A stretch of 64,000 bases of DNA, taken from NCBI GenBank assembly GCA_911728435.2, contig OU452205.1, forward strand, positions 18,904,080-18,968,079. Direction: 5' to 3'. Made by a program: the position numbers and the translations under genes. The stretch comes from Apoderus coryli. Its lineage: Eukaryota; Arthropoda; Insecta; Coleoptera; Attelabidae. Under the pieces are notes generated by a model. It had not been told where the DNA came from. It saw only the letters and a list, made by a program, of their open reading frames with translations, and did not search any database. Shown one piece after another: positions 1 to 10,314 of this stretch. Each line of letters starts with the position of its first letter. The stretch's first letter is position 1.

Positions 1-117
1 TTTTTGAATTTGTTTGTGGAACCACCTATCCGTTTCTGTTGGAAGCTCGTTTTGGCTAGCACTTTGATATTACTTCTTGCCACTAGATGACACATATGTG
101 AAGTTTAATATGCTATC

Positions 118-185
118 CTCGTCACGAGATGGCGCTAATACTTTTTTTTGACATAATATAGCGTTCTCGTCACGAGATGGCGCTA
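118..185. repeat. Two direct copies of a 20-bp motif
   Basis: The 20-mer CTCGTCACGAGATGGCGCTA occurs at 118-137 and again, exactly, at 166-185. It contains the short palindrome CTCGTCACGAG. The rest of 1-265 shows no coding signal that I can see. Confidence 0.8.
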
Positions 186-265
186 TCTGGCGTGGCTTGA
201 TAAAGTTTCTACAGTGCGTCCTTTTTTTTGGATTTTACACGTGCTTTAATTATTTTATATTAATA

Positions 266-427
266 TACCGGGTGTCCCAGCGTGAAAGGATTCGATCGAT
301 TATGGAGAAACTGCACTGTGGAACAATCTAAAAAGCAGGTGTAGTCCATAGTTCGACGGAACCAATTCGGCTGAAATGTTTTCAAGAATCTAGTACTTCC
401 GGTTATACCGGAAATGGGTGTCAACTT
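266..427 (+). repeat. Dispersed repeat, copy 1 (starts TACCGGGTGTCCC)
   Basis: A unit of about 160 bp starts with TACCGGGTGTCCC and ends near CCGGAAATGGGTG. The reverse complement of 27601-27759 matches it along nearly its full length, including TCGATCGATTATGGAGAAAC and TTTTCAAGAATCTAGTACTT. The match shows a repeat family. No open frame is evident. A short non-autonomous element is likely, but its class is unknown. Confidence 0.75.
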
Positions 428-976
428 CCTTCTTTTAATAACAATAGTAATGTGAATTTGAAATTTAATTGATTTTAGTAGAAATTATGTATTATTAGTC
501 TAACAACTTTTGGTGATGGTTTGTTTTTCTGGGTATTTGGTAGCAAATGTTATTACATGTTCTTGTTATCGCTCTGTCACATTCTCCATAGATAATAAAC
601 AAATTTAGATTGTATTCGTTAGTATAATTTATAAGCCCGCCATGATTATTACTACTACTTAATATCTACAATTTGTCATAATGGTTGATTGTTTGTGACA
701 AGTGTCATATTTATTTGCTATCTAAAGTTATCATGGCCAACTCAAATCAATTAAATTTCAAATTCTTATCCCTATTGTAATAGCAAAATGTAAAATTGTC
801 AATATTTTGATTTTGGGATATACATCCTTTCATAAACTTGCCCTTATTTTTGATGCAAAAAAATAAAAAAAATATATAAAATGGGGGGTTTCCATTTAAA
901 AATGTTGCATTTTGACACTTTTTTCAATTTGATATTTTACCCTTTTTTTCAAATAACCGGTATTAATATTTACTAA
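428..976. other. AT-rich stretch with no recognised feature
   Basis: I see no convincing coding frame, RNA gene or repeat structure here beyond homopolymer-rich AT sequence. Confidence 0.5.
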
Positions 977-1104
977 AAAAATATACGTATGCACCTATAG
1001 TAAGTCTATATCTCCTAATAATTATTATATGAAAGCTTTAAAATTTTAATTTGTTAGAATATCCTAGGAGATATAGACTTACTACAGGTGCATACGTATA
1101 TTTT
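977..1104. mobile_element. Small hairpin element (MITE-like), about 40-bp arms
   Basis: The left arm starts AAAATATACGTATGCACC and runs on to ATATCTCCTA. The right arm is its reverse complement apart from one mismatch (CTATAG against CTACAG). The arms enclose about 45 bp. There is no coding capacity. This is the layout of a miniature inverted-repeat element; no clear target duplication was found. Confidence 0.7.
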
Positions 1105-1527
1105 AACATATATTATAACAATTATTGCCGACTGCACCGACAAATTGGTAATCCAGTATTAGTTAAGAGGTGGATTAATATTAATCTGTGATTAAGTATT
1201 TTGGGATGCACTATTGAACAATATATCCTGTTTAATTAAACCGCAAATTTAGGGCCGTGACAATCTGACAACGTTGTTAGTATATGTCATTTAACGTAAA
1301 CTACTAAGAAGAAGAAGAAAAATAAAACAGGTTATTCTAATAATTATAATAATAATAATAAACTGTTTGAATTTAAAATAAAATACTCGTAGGTATTACA
1401 TTTTGCAACCACATCACATACCTAGGTATCATTTACTTCTGTGGTAAGTTAATGATTTTATTATATCACGTAGACTTCAATAGATCTATTCGTTTTAATA
1501 TATATTTAATTTTAAGAAACTAGCAAA
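1105..1527. other. No gene seen upstream of the Harbinger-like ORF
   Basis: AT-rich sequence with a short GAA-rich stretch near 1308-1322 and a TAA/TAATAA-rich stretch near 1340-1362. No feature is supported. Confidence 0.4.
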
Positions 1528-2223
1528 ATGGAATCGAGCAAAAGGAAAAGGAGTTCAAATTTTACGCCCAACGAAATAACTTTATTATTTAAGATAATTC
1601 ACAAATACCACAAAATCATCGAAGATAAAAATACTGATAGGGCAAGCAATGAACAAAAAAATATGAGCTTTAGTGTCGTGACATGCCCCAAGAAGTAACA
1701 TATTATTATGTAATATAAGTACTTTTAAATTATGCTTAAACATAGCATTTTTTCTAATATATACTTAGATACGTAATAATTTATTATTTGTAGGCACAAG
1801 TAGATTTATCATCTGAAAAAATAACATATCCCTTTGAAGGCGAACAAACAATAGTAAGTACACAGAAAAAGGAAGCTACGCTAAGCTATGTATAACCTCC
1901 TTTTCTGTGGTAAGTACCTACATTTCACTGTTACCAAGTTAACCATATAAATATAATTACATTGTATTGCAGGAAGTAGCAAATAACCAGGACGACTCAA
2001 CTACTATAAATCAATAGGAAGATTTGACAGCTCACGTAGAAGGCCTGCAACGGTAGTACGAGCATTAACTTCAAATGATATCGCTAAAAAATATAATGCG
2101 TTGTTGAACCATCGGCATCGTTTGGCAATTGCAAAATTACAAAAGAAATCGTTTGAAAATAACGAAAAGAAACACAAAATGGGAATGAAACTATTAGCAA
2201 TAAAAATAGAACAAAAACAATGA
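1528..2223 (+). pseudogene. Broken Myb/SANT-like DNA-binding protein of a PIF/Harbinger element
   Basis: The first exon (1528-1698, 56 codons) begins MESSKRKRSSNFTPNEI and continues through KIIHKYHKIIEDK and ASNEQKN. This is the pattern of the Myb/SANT-like accessory protein that PIF/Harbinger elements encode beside their transposase. After ASNEQKN the expected tryptophan helix is replaced by unrelated residues and a stop. A second piece ends at 2223 and contains KKYNALLNHRHRLAIAKLQ, then a charged helical tail, matching the C-terminal coiled coil of the same family. An in-frame stop around 2014 separates the two. Its partner is the reverse-strand transposase that starts 394 bases downstream, the usual convergent arrangement. 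The family is recognised from motifs; the copy is clearly dead. Confidence 0.65.
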
Positions 2224-2616
2224 GCCCATCCCATATCATCCATTGATAGTGATTCCACATAAGCCATTTTTTTCTTATAAAACTTTCTATTTTTTTGGTT
2301 TCAAATGTTCTTTACTCTTCTAAAGGTTTTTTAAAAGTTAATTTAAATTTAGTAACTATACTTCCACACATATTTGGTTGTTGTATTGTTTATCAAACTT
2401 TGTGTAAAAGCCATTGACAATTTAGATACTTTCTTTTTTTAACACAGTAGCTTCTATCAAACCTGAAAGGATTATTTTTTACTTGAGAATAATTACCAAT
2501 TTAGTATTATATGAATTCCAAGCCAAATATATATATTTTTTAGTTTAAAATTTTTGTGATACTTATGCTTTATTGCTAAATTTTTATTCATTAATTTAAA
2601 ATTAAACTGATTCCAA
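2224..2616. other. Spacer inside the Harbinger remnant
   Basis: AT-rich spacer between the convergent Myb/SANT and transposase remnants. No other signal seen. Confidence 0.4.
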
Positions 2617-3536
2617 TCACGTTATCTTATTATTCTCAATTATTTGTCTCTGAACTATATGCCCTGCCAAATTAGCATTTTCTGCGGGTGCGTCAGGAAT
2701 ATTACCCACTTGAATTAAATAATTAAGTTGCTCAATATCCATGCCCTCAGGAGCTCGGGGCTCTGGTTCGTTCATTTGTCTGGACAAATTATGTAATACC
2801 GCCGTTGCTACGATAATTAGCAGGCTATTGCTCAGTTTGGCTCTAAGTCCAGAAGCTAAACAGGGAAACCTTCTTTTCCAGACACCTATAGTTCGTGAAC
2901 CACATTACGAGTGCTGTTGAAGCTTTTATTATACGTTAATTCTGCTAGTGTGTTTGGTCCCAGCCAAGTAAAGGTGTCAAAAATCATTTTTTCAATGCAC
3001 ATCCCCCATCACCTACAAACGCAATATTTTATTAAAATGATAATCTACTAAGGTTTATAACATTACAAACCTAATAAATAGCAGTTCTCAAATTCACCAT
3101 TTTCGAATCTTCTGCGAAGCGTACTATTTAAAAATATTGCCGTACACGTTACCTGTGTATTAATGGAGAAATAACCCTTTCGGTTTCTAAATACTTCTCA
3201 TCTTCACCTCCTGAACAATGAAATGAGTAGGTATTTAAAAAGTAGGTAGCTTTAATTTTCTTCCAAATATTAGTTTAATCTAGATACCTACCTGGAGACT
3301 GGAATCTTATATGAGTGCCATCCACCACACCTATAACACGAGAAAACTCAGCAATCTCATAAAATTTGGTTTGTTCTTGAATAAATTGTGTATGATCTGG
3401 CATATCTATGAATTGAGGTGAAGTCTTGCAATTGATTTCGACACTCGGTTTACAATTCTTCTAGCAGTTGTTGGATGCATACCGCTAAAATCTCCAATAA
3501 CACTGTGAAAACTATTTGTTGCATAGAACCTCAAGT
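2617..3536 (-). pseudogene. Harbinger (HARBI1-like) DDE transposase remnant
   Basis: Read on the minus strand, blocks appear in the order expected for a PIF/Harbinger transposase, but in shifting frames. Near 3536-3430 is LRFYATNSFHSVIGDFSGMH. Next comes FYEIAEFSRVIGVVDGTHI, the DGTHI block holding the first catalytic aspartate. Then follow FENGEFENCYLLGDGG (the LLGD.G block, second aspartate) and VWKRRFPCLASGLRAKL, and finally IVATAVLHNLSRQMNE and a stop at 2617-2619. At least two frameshifts and an internal stop separate the blocks, and intron-like gaps lie near 3000-3060 and 3210-3290. Such enzymes cut and paste DNA at short target sites; this one cannot. Its 5' end is cut off by the retrotransposon that begins about 3540. 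Confidence 0.8.
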
Positions 3537-3544
3537 TTTTTCAT

Positions 3545-5340
3545 AGTGTTTATGTGGATTCAATTCCCGTGGTTGATGCAGTTGCTGGCGTTGTGGACGG
3601 TGAGGCAGTTGATATTTTCGACATCACACTCGATGATGCTGTCAAGGCTGGTCGGTCGCTTAACAACAAGCTGACCTGTGGTACGGATGGCATCCCGAGT
3701 TTTATCGTGAGGGATTGTCTTCCTATTTATTTATCGTCTCCATTACTACATATTTTTCGGTTGATTTTTAAATCATCTAGCTTTCCTAAGACAGCTAAGA
3801 TTATCCCTATCCTGAAGTCCGGTGCGTCATCTATTATCAGTAATTATAGACCAATCTCGATCCTCTGTAATTTCTCAAAGGTGCTTGAGATCGTCATTTA
3901 TAACAAGGTGTATCCACAGATTCAAAATAGATTTTCGAATAAACAACATGGCTTTTTGAACGGGCGGATCGTGTACAACTAATCTTGCCGTGTTCTCCGA
4001 GATTGTCTGTTCCGCTATGGATCGTCTACAACAGGTGGATGTGGTTTACACTGATTTTCGGAAGGCGTTTGATCACTGTCTGCTATTGAGGAAATTGAGA
4101 GATTTCGGCTTTTCTGAGCGGATGGTACGATTCTTTCGCTCATATCTTCTTGGTCGATCTCAGTTTGTGGAGTACGACGGTTTTAAGTCATCTAGGTACT
4201 TTTTCTTCTTCGTCGGGCGTGCCGCAGGGTTCCAACCTTGGACCCTTGCTGTTGAATGTGTTTATTAACGACCTTCTTGAGACCTTCACTTGTGACAGCC
4301 TCGCTTATGCGGATGACTTGAAGGTTTTTCGGCGTGTTGTCTCACATGAAGATTGTGAATTCCTACAGACCAATTTAAAGATCCTCTGCGATTGGTGTAT
4401 CAGTAACCGTTTAATGCTCAATGTCTCAAAGTGTAAGGTAGTCAGTTTATCTAGACTTAAGCGCGCGTTGAACTACAATTGTTGCTTAAACGGTGTTTCC
4501 TTAGAAATATTGAATGAGGTTAGGGACCTGGGCGTCATTTTCGATCGAGAGTTTACCTTCGTGCCGCAAATTTTGAGCGTTGTTTCTGGTGCTAATCGTG
4601 TACTGGATTGCATTATTCGAAATTGTCGTCAGTTTAATGATATTTTCACAATGAAGGTGCTATATTATGCATTCGTTAGGACAAAGTTGGAATTTGGCTC
4701 AGTTGTGTGGAGCCCCATATATGAAGTCCATATTCGATCTCTGGAATCAGTCCAGAGCCGCTTTCTCAAGTATCTGGTTTTCAGAGCGGATAATATTTAT
4801 CCACCGAGAGGAAGTGACCACGCCGCCATGCTTCTGCGTTTCGAGATTCCCTCTCTCGAGTTGAGAAGAATTTTATGCCGAATTAAGATCTTGTATAAGA
4901 TATTACACGGTGCAGTGGACTGTCCAGATCTTTTACAGGGGATAAGATTTCGTGTGCCCCGCCCAGAAACCAGTAGCGCTATTATGTAACCGTTTCCAAG
5001 TGCCGTCGGTATCGGTAATTCTCACTTACCGACAGCCGTCGGCAAGTCGCTTCGTGCGGCATTCTCTATGCTCTAATACCGACCGATATCGGTAATTTGA
5101 GTCGACAAAGATCGGTATCTTACCGTGCCCTCGTTCACCCCACGGTGGACGTTACCGATGTTTGTTGAGTGATGATTGGATCATTATTGATGTTTTGGTT
5201 GGAATTGCGGATTATTATTTAAGTATATTTGGACTATAGAGTGATTTTACAGTGTAGTGTCTAGATAAGAATTATTAGATAACTATGTAGTTAAGTTTGG
5301 GAGTCAATATATTATAATATTTTTTTAATTTTTCTTAAAA
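3545..5340 (+). pseudogene. 5'-truncated non-LTR retrotransposon (Jockey-like reverse transcriptase)
   Basis: Reverse-transcriptase blocks appear in order: GTDGIPSFIVRDC, NYRPISILCNFSKVLE, KQHGFLNGR, VYTDFRKAFDH, SGVPQGSNLGPLLL and LAYADDLKVF (catalytic YADD). A C-terminal domain follows, with LEFGSVVWSPIYEVH. The reading frame shifts near 3970 (inside GRSCTTN) and again near 4195, so the protein is split over three frames; the last stop is at about 4989. The endonuclease half is missing. The 3' UTR appears to reach about 5340; no poly(A) or simple-repeat tail is obvious. GC content is higher than in the surroundings. The Jockey-superfamily placement comes from motif style and is less certain than the RT call. 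Confidence 0.8.
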
Positions 5341-5510
5341 CGCCATTACATGTTAGGTATTTTAATTGACAATGCTTTATTGCATTATTGTTTAAAACAC
5401 TTTCTAATTTACAAATCAATGCATTTTGCACTTTTTTCTTGCAGACATCTTACATTCAAACTTAAAACGTCGCACAAATTACAAATGACGCACAACAAAA
5501 TATTTGTTAG

Positions 5511-5551
<41 letters not shown>

Positions 5552-6270
5552 GGTCATGTGAGTCAGCGTTTGAAATGTAACAAAAGCCTACTTAGAGATG
5601 TTAGATGGGTTGCATATCTTCATCTATAAATATATTAACATATTAGCATTGTACGAATATAATGGTTGCCTAACGATTGTTAAACGACATCTATGAGTAT
5701 ATTACAACACTAATTGTTCACTTTAATAGTGTAAGAAAACTGTAATAACATAAATATATTTGTAGTTCTTACGTAGTTTTATAGATCTCTAGATAATGTA
5801 TAGTAATAAGACACATATTGTCAGTGTTTGAAGTCTGTAAAGATGAGACCGCGATCAAGAAAAAGGGATTCCTATAATTTATCCGTTTTGGTTAATTACA
5901 CTTCTATCCACTAGAGGGAACAATATACATAACACCAATTTGAATATATTTTTATTAACAATCTGAAATAACAACCATTTTGTTTACCCTGTTGAAAATA
6001 CCGTATAGAATCATATTAAAACTTGATCTGGATCTATAAGTATCTATAAGTGAATGTAGGTTTTAATCTGGCTTTGACAAGCTCTATGTTATTTTAATAG
6101 TAATCTTATATGATTCAATATGGTTTGGGTTTATTTGGATATACATATAAAACACATCAATGGAATTGTATTGGTCTCTATAAGTTTTAAATATGATTAG
6201 ATCTAATATGCCATTACAGATTCAAAACAAAGTGGGTTTTATACGGATTTAATAGGTTAAAATGAATAGT
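5341..6270. other. AT-rich stretch with a 37-base T run and a shared repeat
   Basis: An uninterrupted run of T lies at 5514-5550. Bases 5957-5986 (around GAAATAACAACCATTTTGTT) recur with one mismatch at 23583-23612, directly after the assembly gap. Between about 6000 and 6270 the sequence has scattered similarity of style to the satellite that follows (TTCAATATGG-like words) and may be badly decayed edge units. No gene seen. Confidence 0.5.
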
Positions 6271-9200
6271 GTTTAATATGGAATTACTGAATAAAAATTG
6301 CCATAAAACGAATTGGTTTCAATATGGATTAATAAGAAATTCTTTATTTGGAATTTATTGGTTTCAATAAGGCATTCCAAATCAAATGTTTAATTTGGTT
6401 TTATCAGTTTGAATTAGTTTTTATGCGGCATAAAACTGCTTATTTCAATTGCGTTTAATATGGAATTACTGAATAAAAATTACCATGAAACCAATTGGTT
6501 TCAATATGGATTAATAAGAAATTCTTTATTTGGAATTTATTGGTTTCAATAAGGCATTCCAAATCAAATGTTTAATTTGGTTTTATCAGTTTGAATTAGT
6601 TTTTATGCGGCAAAAAACTGCTTATTTCAATTGCGTTTAATATGGAATTACTGAATAAAAATTACCATGAAACGAATTGGCTTCAATATGGATTAATAAG
6701 AAATTCTTTATTTGGAATTTATTGGTTTCAATAAGGCATTCCAAATCAAATGTTTAATTTGGTTTTATCAGTTTGAATTAGTTTTTATGCGGCATAAAAC
6801 TGCTTATTTCAATTGCGTTTAATATGGAATTACTGAATAAAAATTACCATGAAACGAATTGGTTTCAATATGGATTAATAAGAAATTCTTTATTTGGAAT
6901 TTATTGGTTTCAATAAGGCATTCCAAATCAAATGTTTAATTTGGTTTTATCAGTTTGAATTAGTTTTTATGCGGCAAAAAACTGCTTATTTCAATTGCGT
7001 TTAATATGGAATTACTGAATAAAAATTACCATGAAACGAATTGGTTTCAATATGGATTAATAAGAAATTCTTTATTTGGAATTTATTGGTTTCAATAAGG
7101 CATTCCAAATCAAATGTTTAATTTGGTTTTATCAGTTTGAATTAGTTTTTATGCGGCAAAAAACTGCTTATTTCAATTGCGTTTAATATGGAATTACTGA
7201 ATAAAAATTACCATGAAACGAATTGGTTTCAATATGGATTAATAAGAAATTCTTTATTTGGAATTTATTGGTTTCAATAAGGCATTCCAAATCAAATGTT
7301 TAATTTGGTTTTATCAGTTTGAATTAGTTTTTATGCGGCATAAAACTGCTTATTTCAATTGCGTTTAATATGGAATTACTGAATAAAAATTACCATGAAA
7401 CGAATTGGCTTCAATATGGATTAATAAGAAATTCTTTATTTGGAATTTATTGGTTTCAATAAGGCATTCCAAATCAAATGGTTAATTTGGTTTTATCAGT
7501 TTGAATTAGTTTTTATGCGGCATAAAACTGCTTATTTCAATTGCGTTTAATATGGAATTACTGAATAAAAATTACCATGAAACCAATTGGTTTCAATATG
7601 GATTAATAAGAAATTCTTTATTTCGAATTTATTGGTTTCAATAAGGCATTCCAAATCAAATGTTTAATTTGGTTTTATCAGTTTGAATTAGTTTTTATGC
7701 GGCATAAATCTGCTTATTTCAATTGCGTTTAATATGGAATTACTGAATAAAAATTACCATGAAACGAATTGGTTTCAATATGGATAAATAAGAAATTCTT
7801 TATTTGGAATTTATTGGTTTCAATAAGGCATTCCAAATCAAATGTTTAATTTGGTTTTATCAGTTTGAATTAGTTTTTATGCGGCATAAAACTGCTTATT
7901 TCAATTGCGTTTAATATGGAATTACTGAATAAAAATTACCATGAAACGAATTGGTTTCAATATGGATTAATAAGAAATTCTTTATTTGGAATTTATTGGT
8001 TTCAATAAGGCATTCCAAATCAAATGTTTAATTTGGTTTTATCAGTTTGAATTAGTTTTTATGCGGCAAAAAACTGCTTATTTCAATTGCGTTTAATATG
8101 GAATTACTGAATAAAAATTACCATGAAACGAATTGGCTTCAATATGGATAAATAAGAAATTCTTTATTTGGAATTTATTGGTTTCAATAAGGCATTCCAA
8201 ATCAAATGTTTAATTTGGTTTTATCAGTTTGAATTAGTTTTTATGCGGCAAAAAACTGCTTATTTCAATTGCGTTTAATATGGAATTACTGAATAAAAAT
8301 TACCATGAAACGAATTTGTTTCAATATGGATAAATAAGAAATTCTTTATTTGGAATTTATTGGTTTCAATAAGGCATTCCAAATCAAATGTTTAATTTGG
8401 TTTTATCAGTTTGAATTAGTTTTTATGCGGCATAAAACTGCTTATTTCAATTGCGTTTAATATGGAATTACTGAATAAAAATTACCATGAAACGAATTGG
8501 TTTCAATATGGATAAATAAGAAATTCTTTATTTGGAATTTATTGGTTTCAATAAGGCATTCCAAATCAAATGTTTAATTTGGTTTTATCAGTTTGAATTA
8601 GTTTTTATGCGGCATAAAACTGCTTATTTCAATTGCGTTTAATATGGAATTACTGAATAAAAATTACCATGAAACGAATTGGTTTCAATATGGATTAATA
8701 AGAAATTCTTTATTTGGAATTTATTGGTTTCAATAAGGCATTCCAAATCAAATGTTTAATTTGGTTTTATCAGTTTGAATTAGTTTTTATGCGGCAAAAA
8801 ACTGCTTATTTCAATTGCGTTTAATATGGAATTACTGAATAAAAATTACCATGAAACGAATTGGCTTCAATATGGATAAATAAGAAATTCTTTATTTGGA
8901 ATTTATTGGTTTCAATAAGGCATTCCAAATCAAATGTTTAATTTGGTTTTATCAGTTTGAATTAGTTTTTATGCGGCAAAAAACTGCTTATTTCAATTGC
9001 GTTTAATATGGAATTACTGAATAAAAATTACCATGAAACGAATTGGTTTCAATATGGATAAATAAGAAATTCTTTATTTGGAATTTATTGGTTTCAATAA
9101 GGCATTCCAAATCAAATGTTTAATTTGGTTTTATCAGTTTGAATTAGTTTTTATGCGGCATAAAACTGCTTATTTCAATTGCGTTTAATATGGAATTACT

Positions 9201-9576
9201 GAATAAAAATTACCATGAAACGAATTGGTTTCAATATGGATAAATAAGAAATTCTTTATTTGGAATTTATTGGTTTCAATAAGGCATTCCAAATCAAATG
9301 TTTAATTTGGTTTTATCAGTTTGAATTAGTTTTTATGCGGCATAAAACTGCTTATTTCAATTGCGTTTAATATGGAAGTACTGAATAAAAATTACCATGA
9401 AACGAATTGGTTTCTATATGGATTAATAGGAAATTCTTTATTTGGAAATTGTTGGTCTCAATAAGGCATTCCAAGTCAAATATTGAATTTGATTTTATCA
9501 GTGTGAAATAGTTTTTATGTGGCATAAAACTGTTTATTTCAATTGCGTGTAAAATGGAATTGCTGAATAAGATTTT
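6271..9576. repeat. 182-bp tandem satellite, 18 full units plus a partial one
   Basis: The word GTTTAATATGGAATTACTGA starts a unit at 6271, 6453, 6635, 6817 and so on, every 182 bases, to 9365; a decayed start lies at 9547. That gives 18 units and a short partial. Inner units differ at only a few positions: GGTTTC or GGCTTC, GGATTAATAAG or GGATAAATAAG, and GCGGCATAAAAC or GCGGCAAAAAAC. The first and last units are more diverged, as expected at array edges. Units starting at 7909, 8091, 8273 and 8455 repeat their variant pattern in units 8637, 8819, 9001 and 9183, giving a 728-bp higher-order period. A unit of 182 bp is near nucleosome size and typical of insect satellites. No coding function. 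Confidence 0.95.
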
Positions 9577-10314
9577 CCATGTCAATTACGTGCTCAACCC
9601 AGTTTTTCCATAAATCAGTATGTTCAATGTTAATTATTACTTTTCTCATATGATCAACTACTACCGGGTTTTTGTTGGGGAATTGTTACATTTTCGCCAA
9701 TATTTTTTTGTTGGTCTCCAAACCTTTTCTATATAGGGTTAAATATACAATAATACTGAGGTATAACCCCAAGAGTGTATGACCGTGTATCAATAACATA
9801 TAATGCTTTTTTAATTTCTGTTCTTTTATTAATTTCAATAATTCGCGTGTTCTTGGAACTTTTACATTGCAGATTATTAAATATAATATTTTACCTTAAA
9901 GTAGTAAATGTCTCTAAATATCAAAAACACATTAACAAATATATATGCTTGATAATCCTCATCAGTAATTCACGCACTGCACTGGAAAGCTGTCTATAAA
10001 ATATCGAGGTATTGTTGGCAGCGGATCAGTTCATTTTTCTATTTACGCCAGCGCATAGTCGTACGTGGATCATATGGGGTTTATTACATTTCCAGTGTCG
10101 GATTTAGATACACGGTTTCAACTAATACTATTGGAATGTGGATACTATATTAAACAAAGCAATATCAAGATAAATGCATACGGTGCTGTGCTTTAACATT
10201 AACCTTTGTCAATTTAAAACGCAAGGACTATACCAAATAAAAAAGGGGAATTATTGTCATATTTATCTTATGTTTTAGAATATCATGTGTAGAATAGGGT
10301 GGCCGAAAAAATGT
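9577..10314. other. Satellite edge to transposase: one short open stretch, no clear gene
   Basis: On the minus strand, from about 9690 into the satellite edge, there is an open stretch with words such as VVVDHMRKVIINIEHTDLW and NWVEHVIDMENL. It looks more protein-like than random AT sequence and could be a transposon gene fragment, but I cannot name it. The rest of the interval has no feature I can support. No CACTA-type terminal repeat could be paired here with one beyond 12961. Confidence 0.3.

Noticed and set aside
5514..5550. T run as the poly(A) tail of a reverse-strand retroelement
   Set aside because: No retroelement coding sequence was found on the minus strand ending there.
6271..9576. 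Regularly spaced repeats that could be mistaken for a CRISPR array
   Set aside because: Whole 182-bp units repeat head to tail without unique spacers; this is a eukaryotic satellite.
9367..9585. 72-codon minus-strand ORF at the satellite edge
   Set aside because: It is a chance frame within the diverged last satellite unit.
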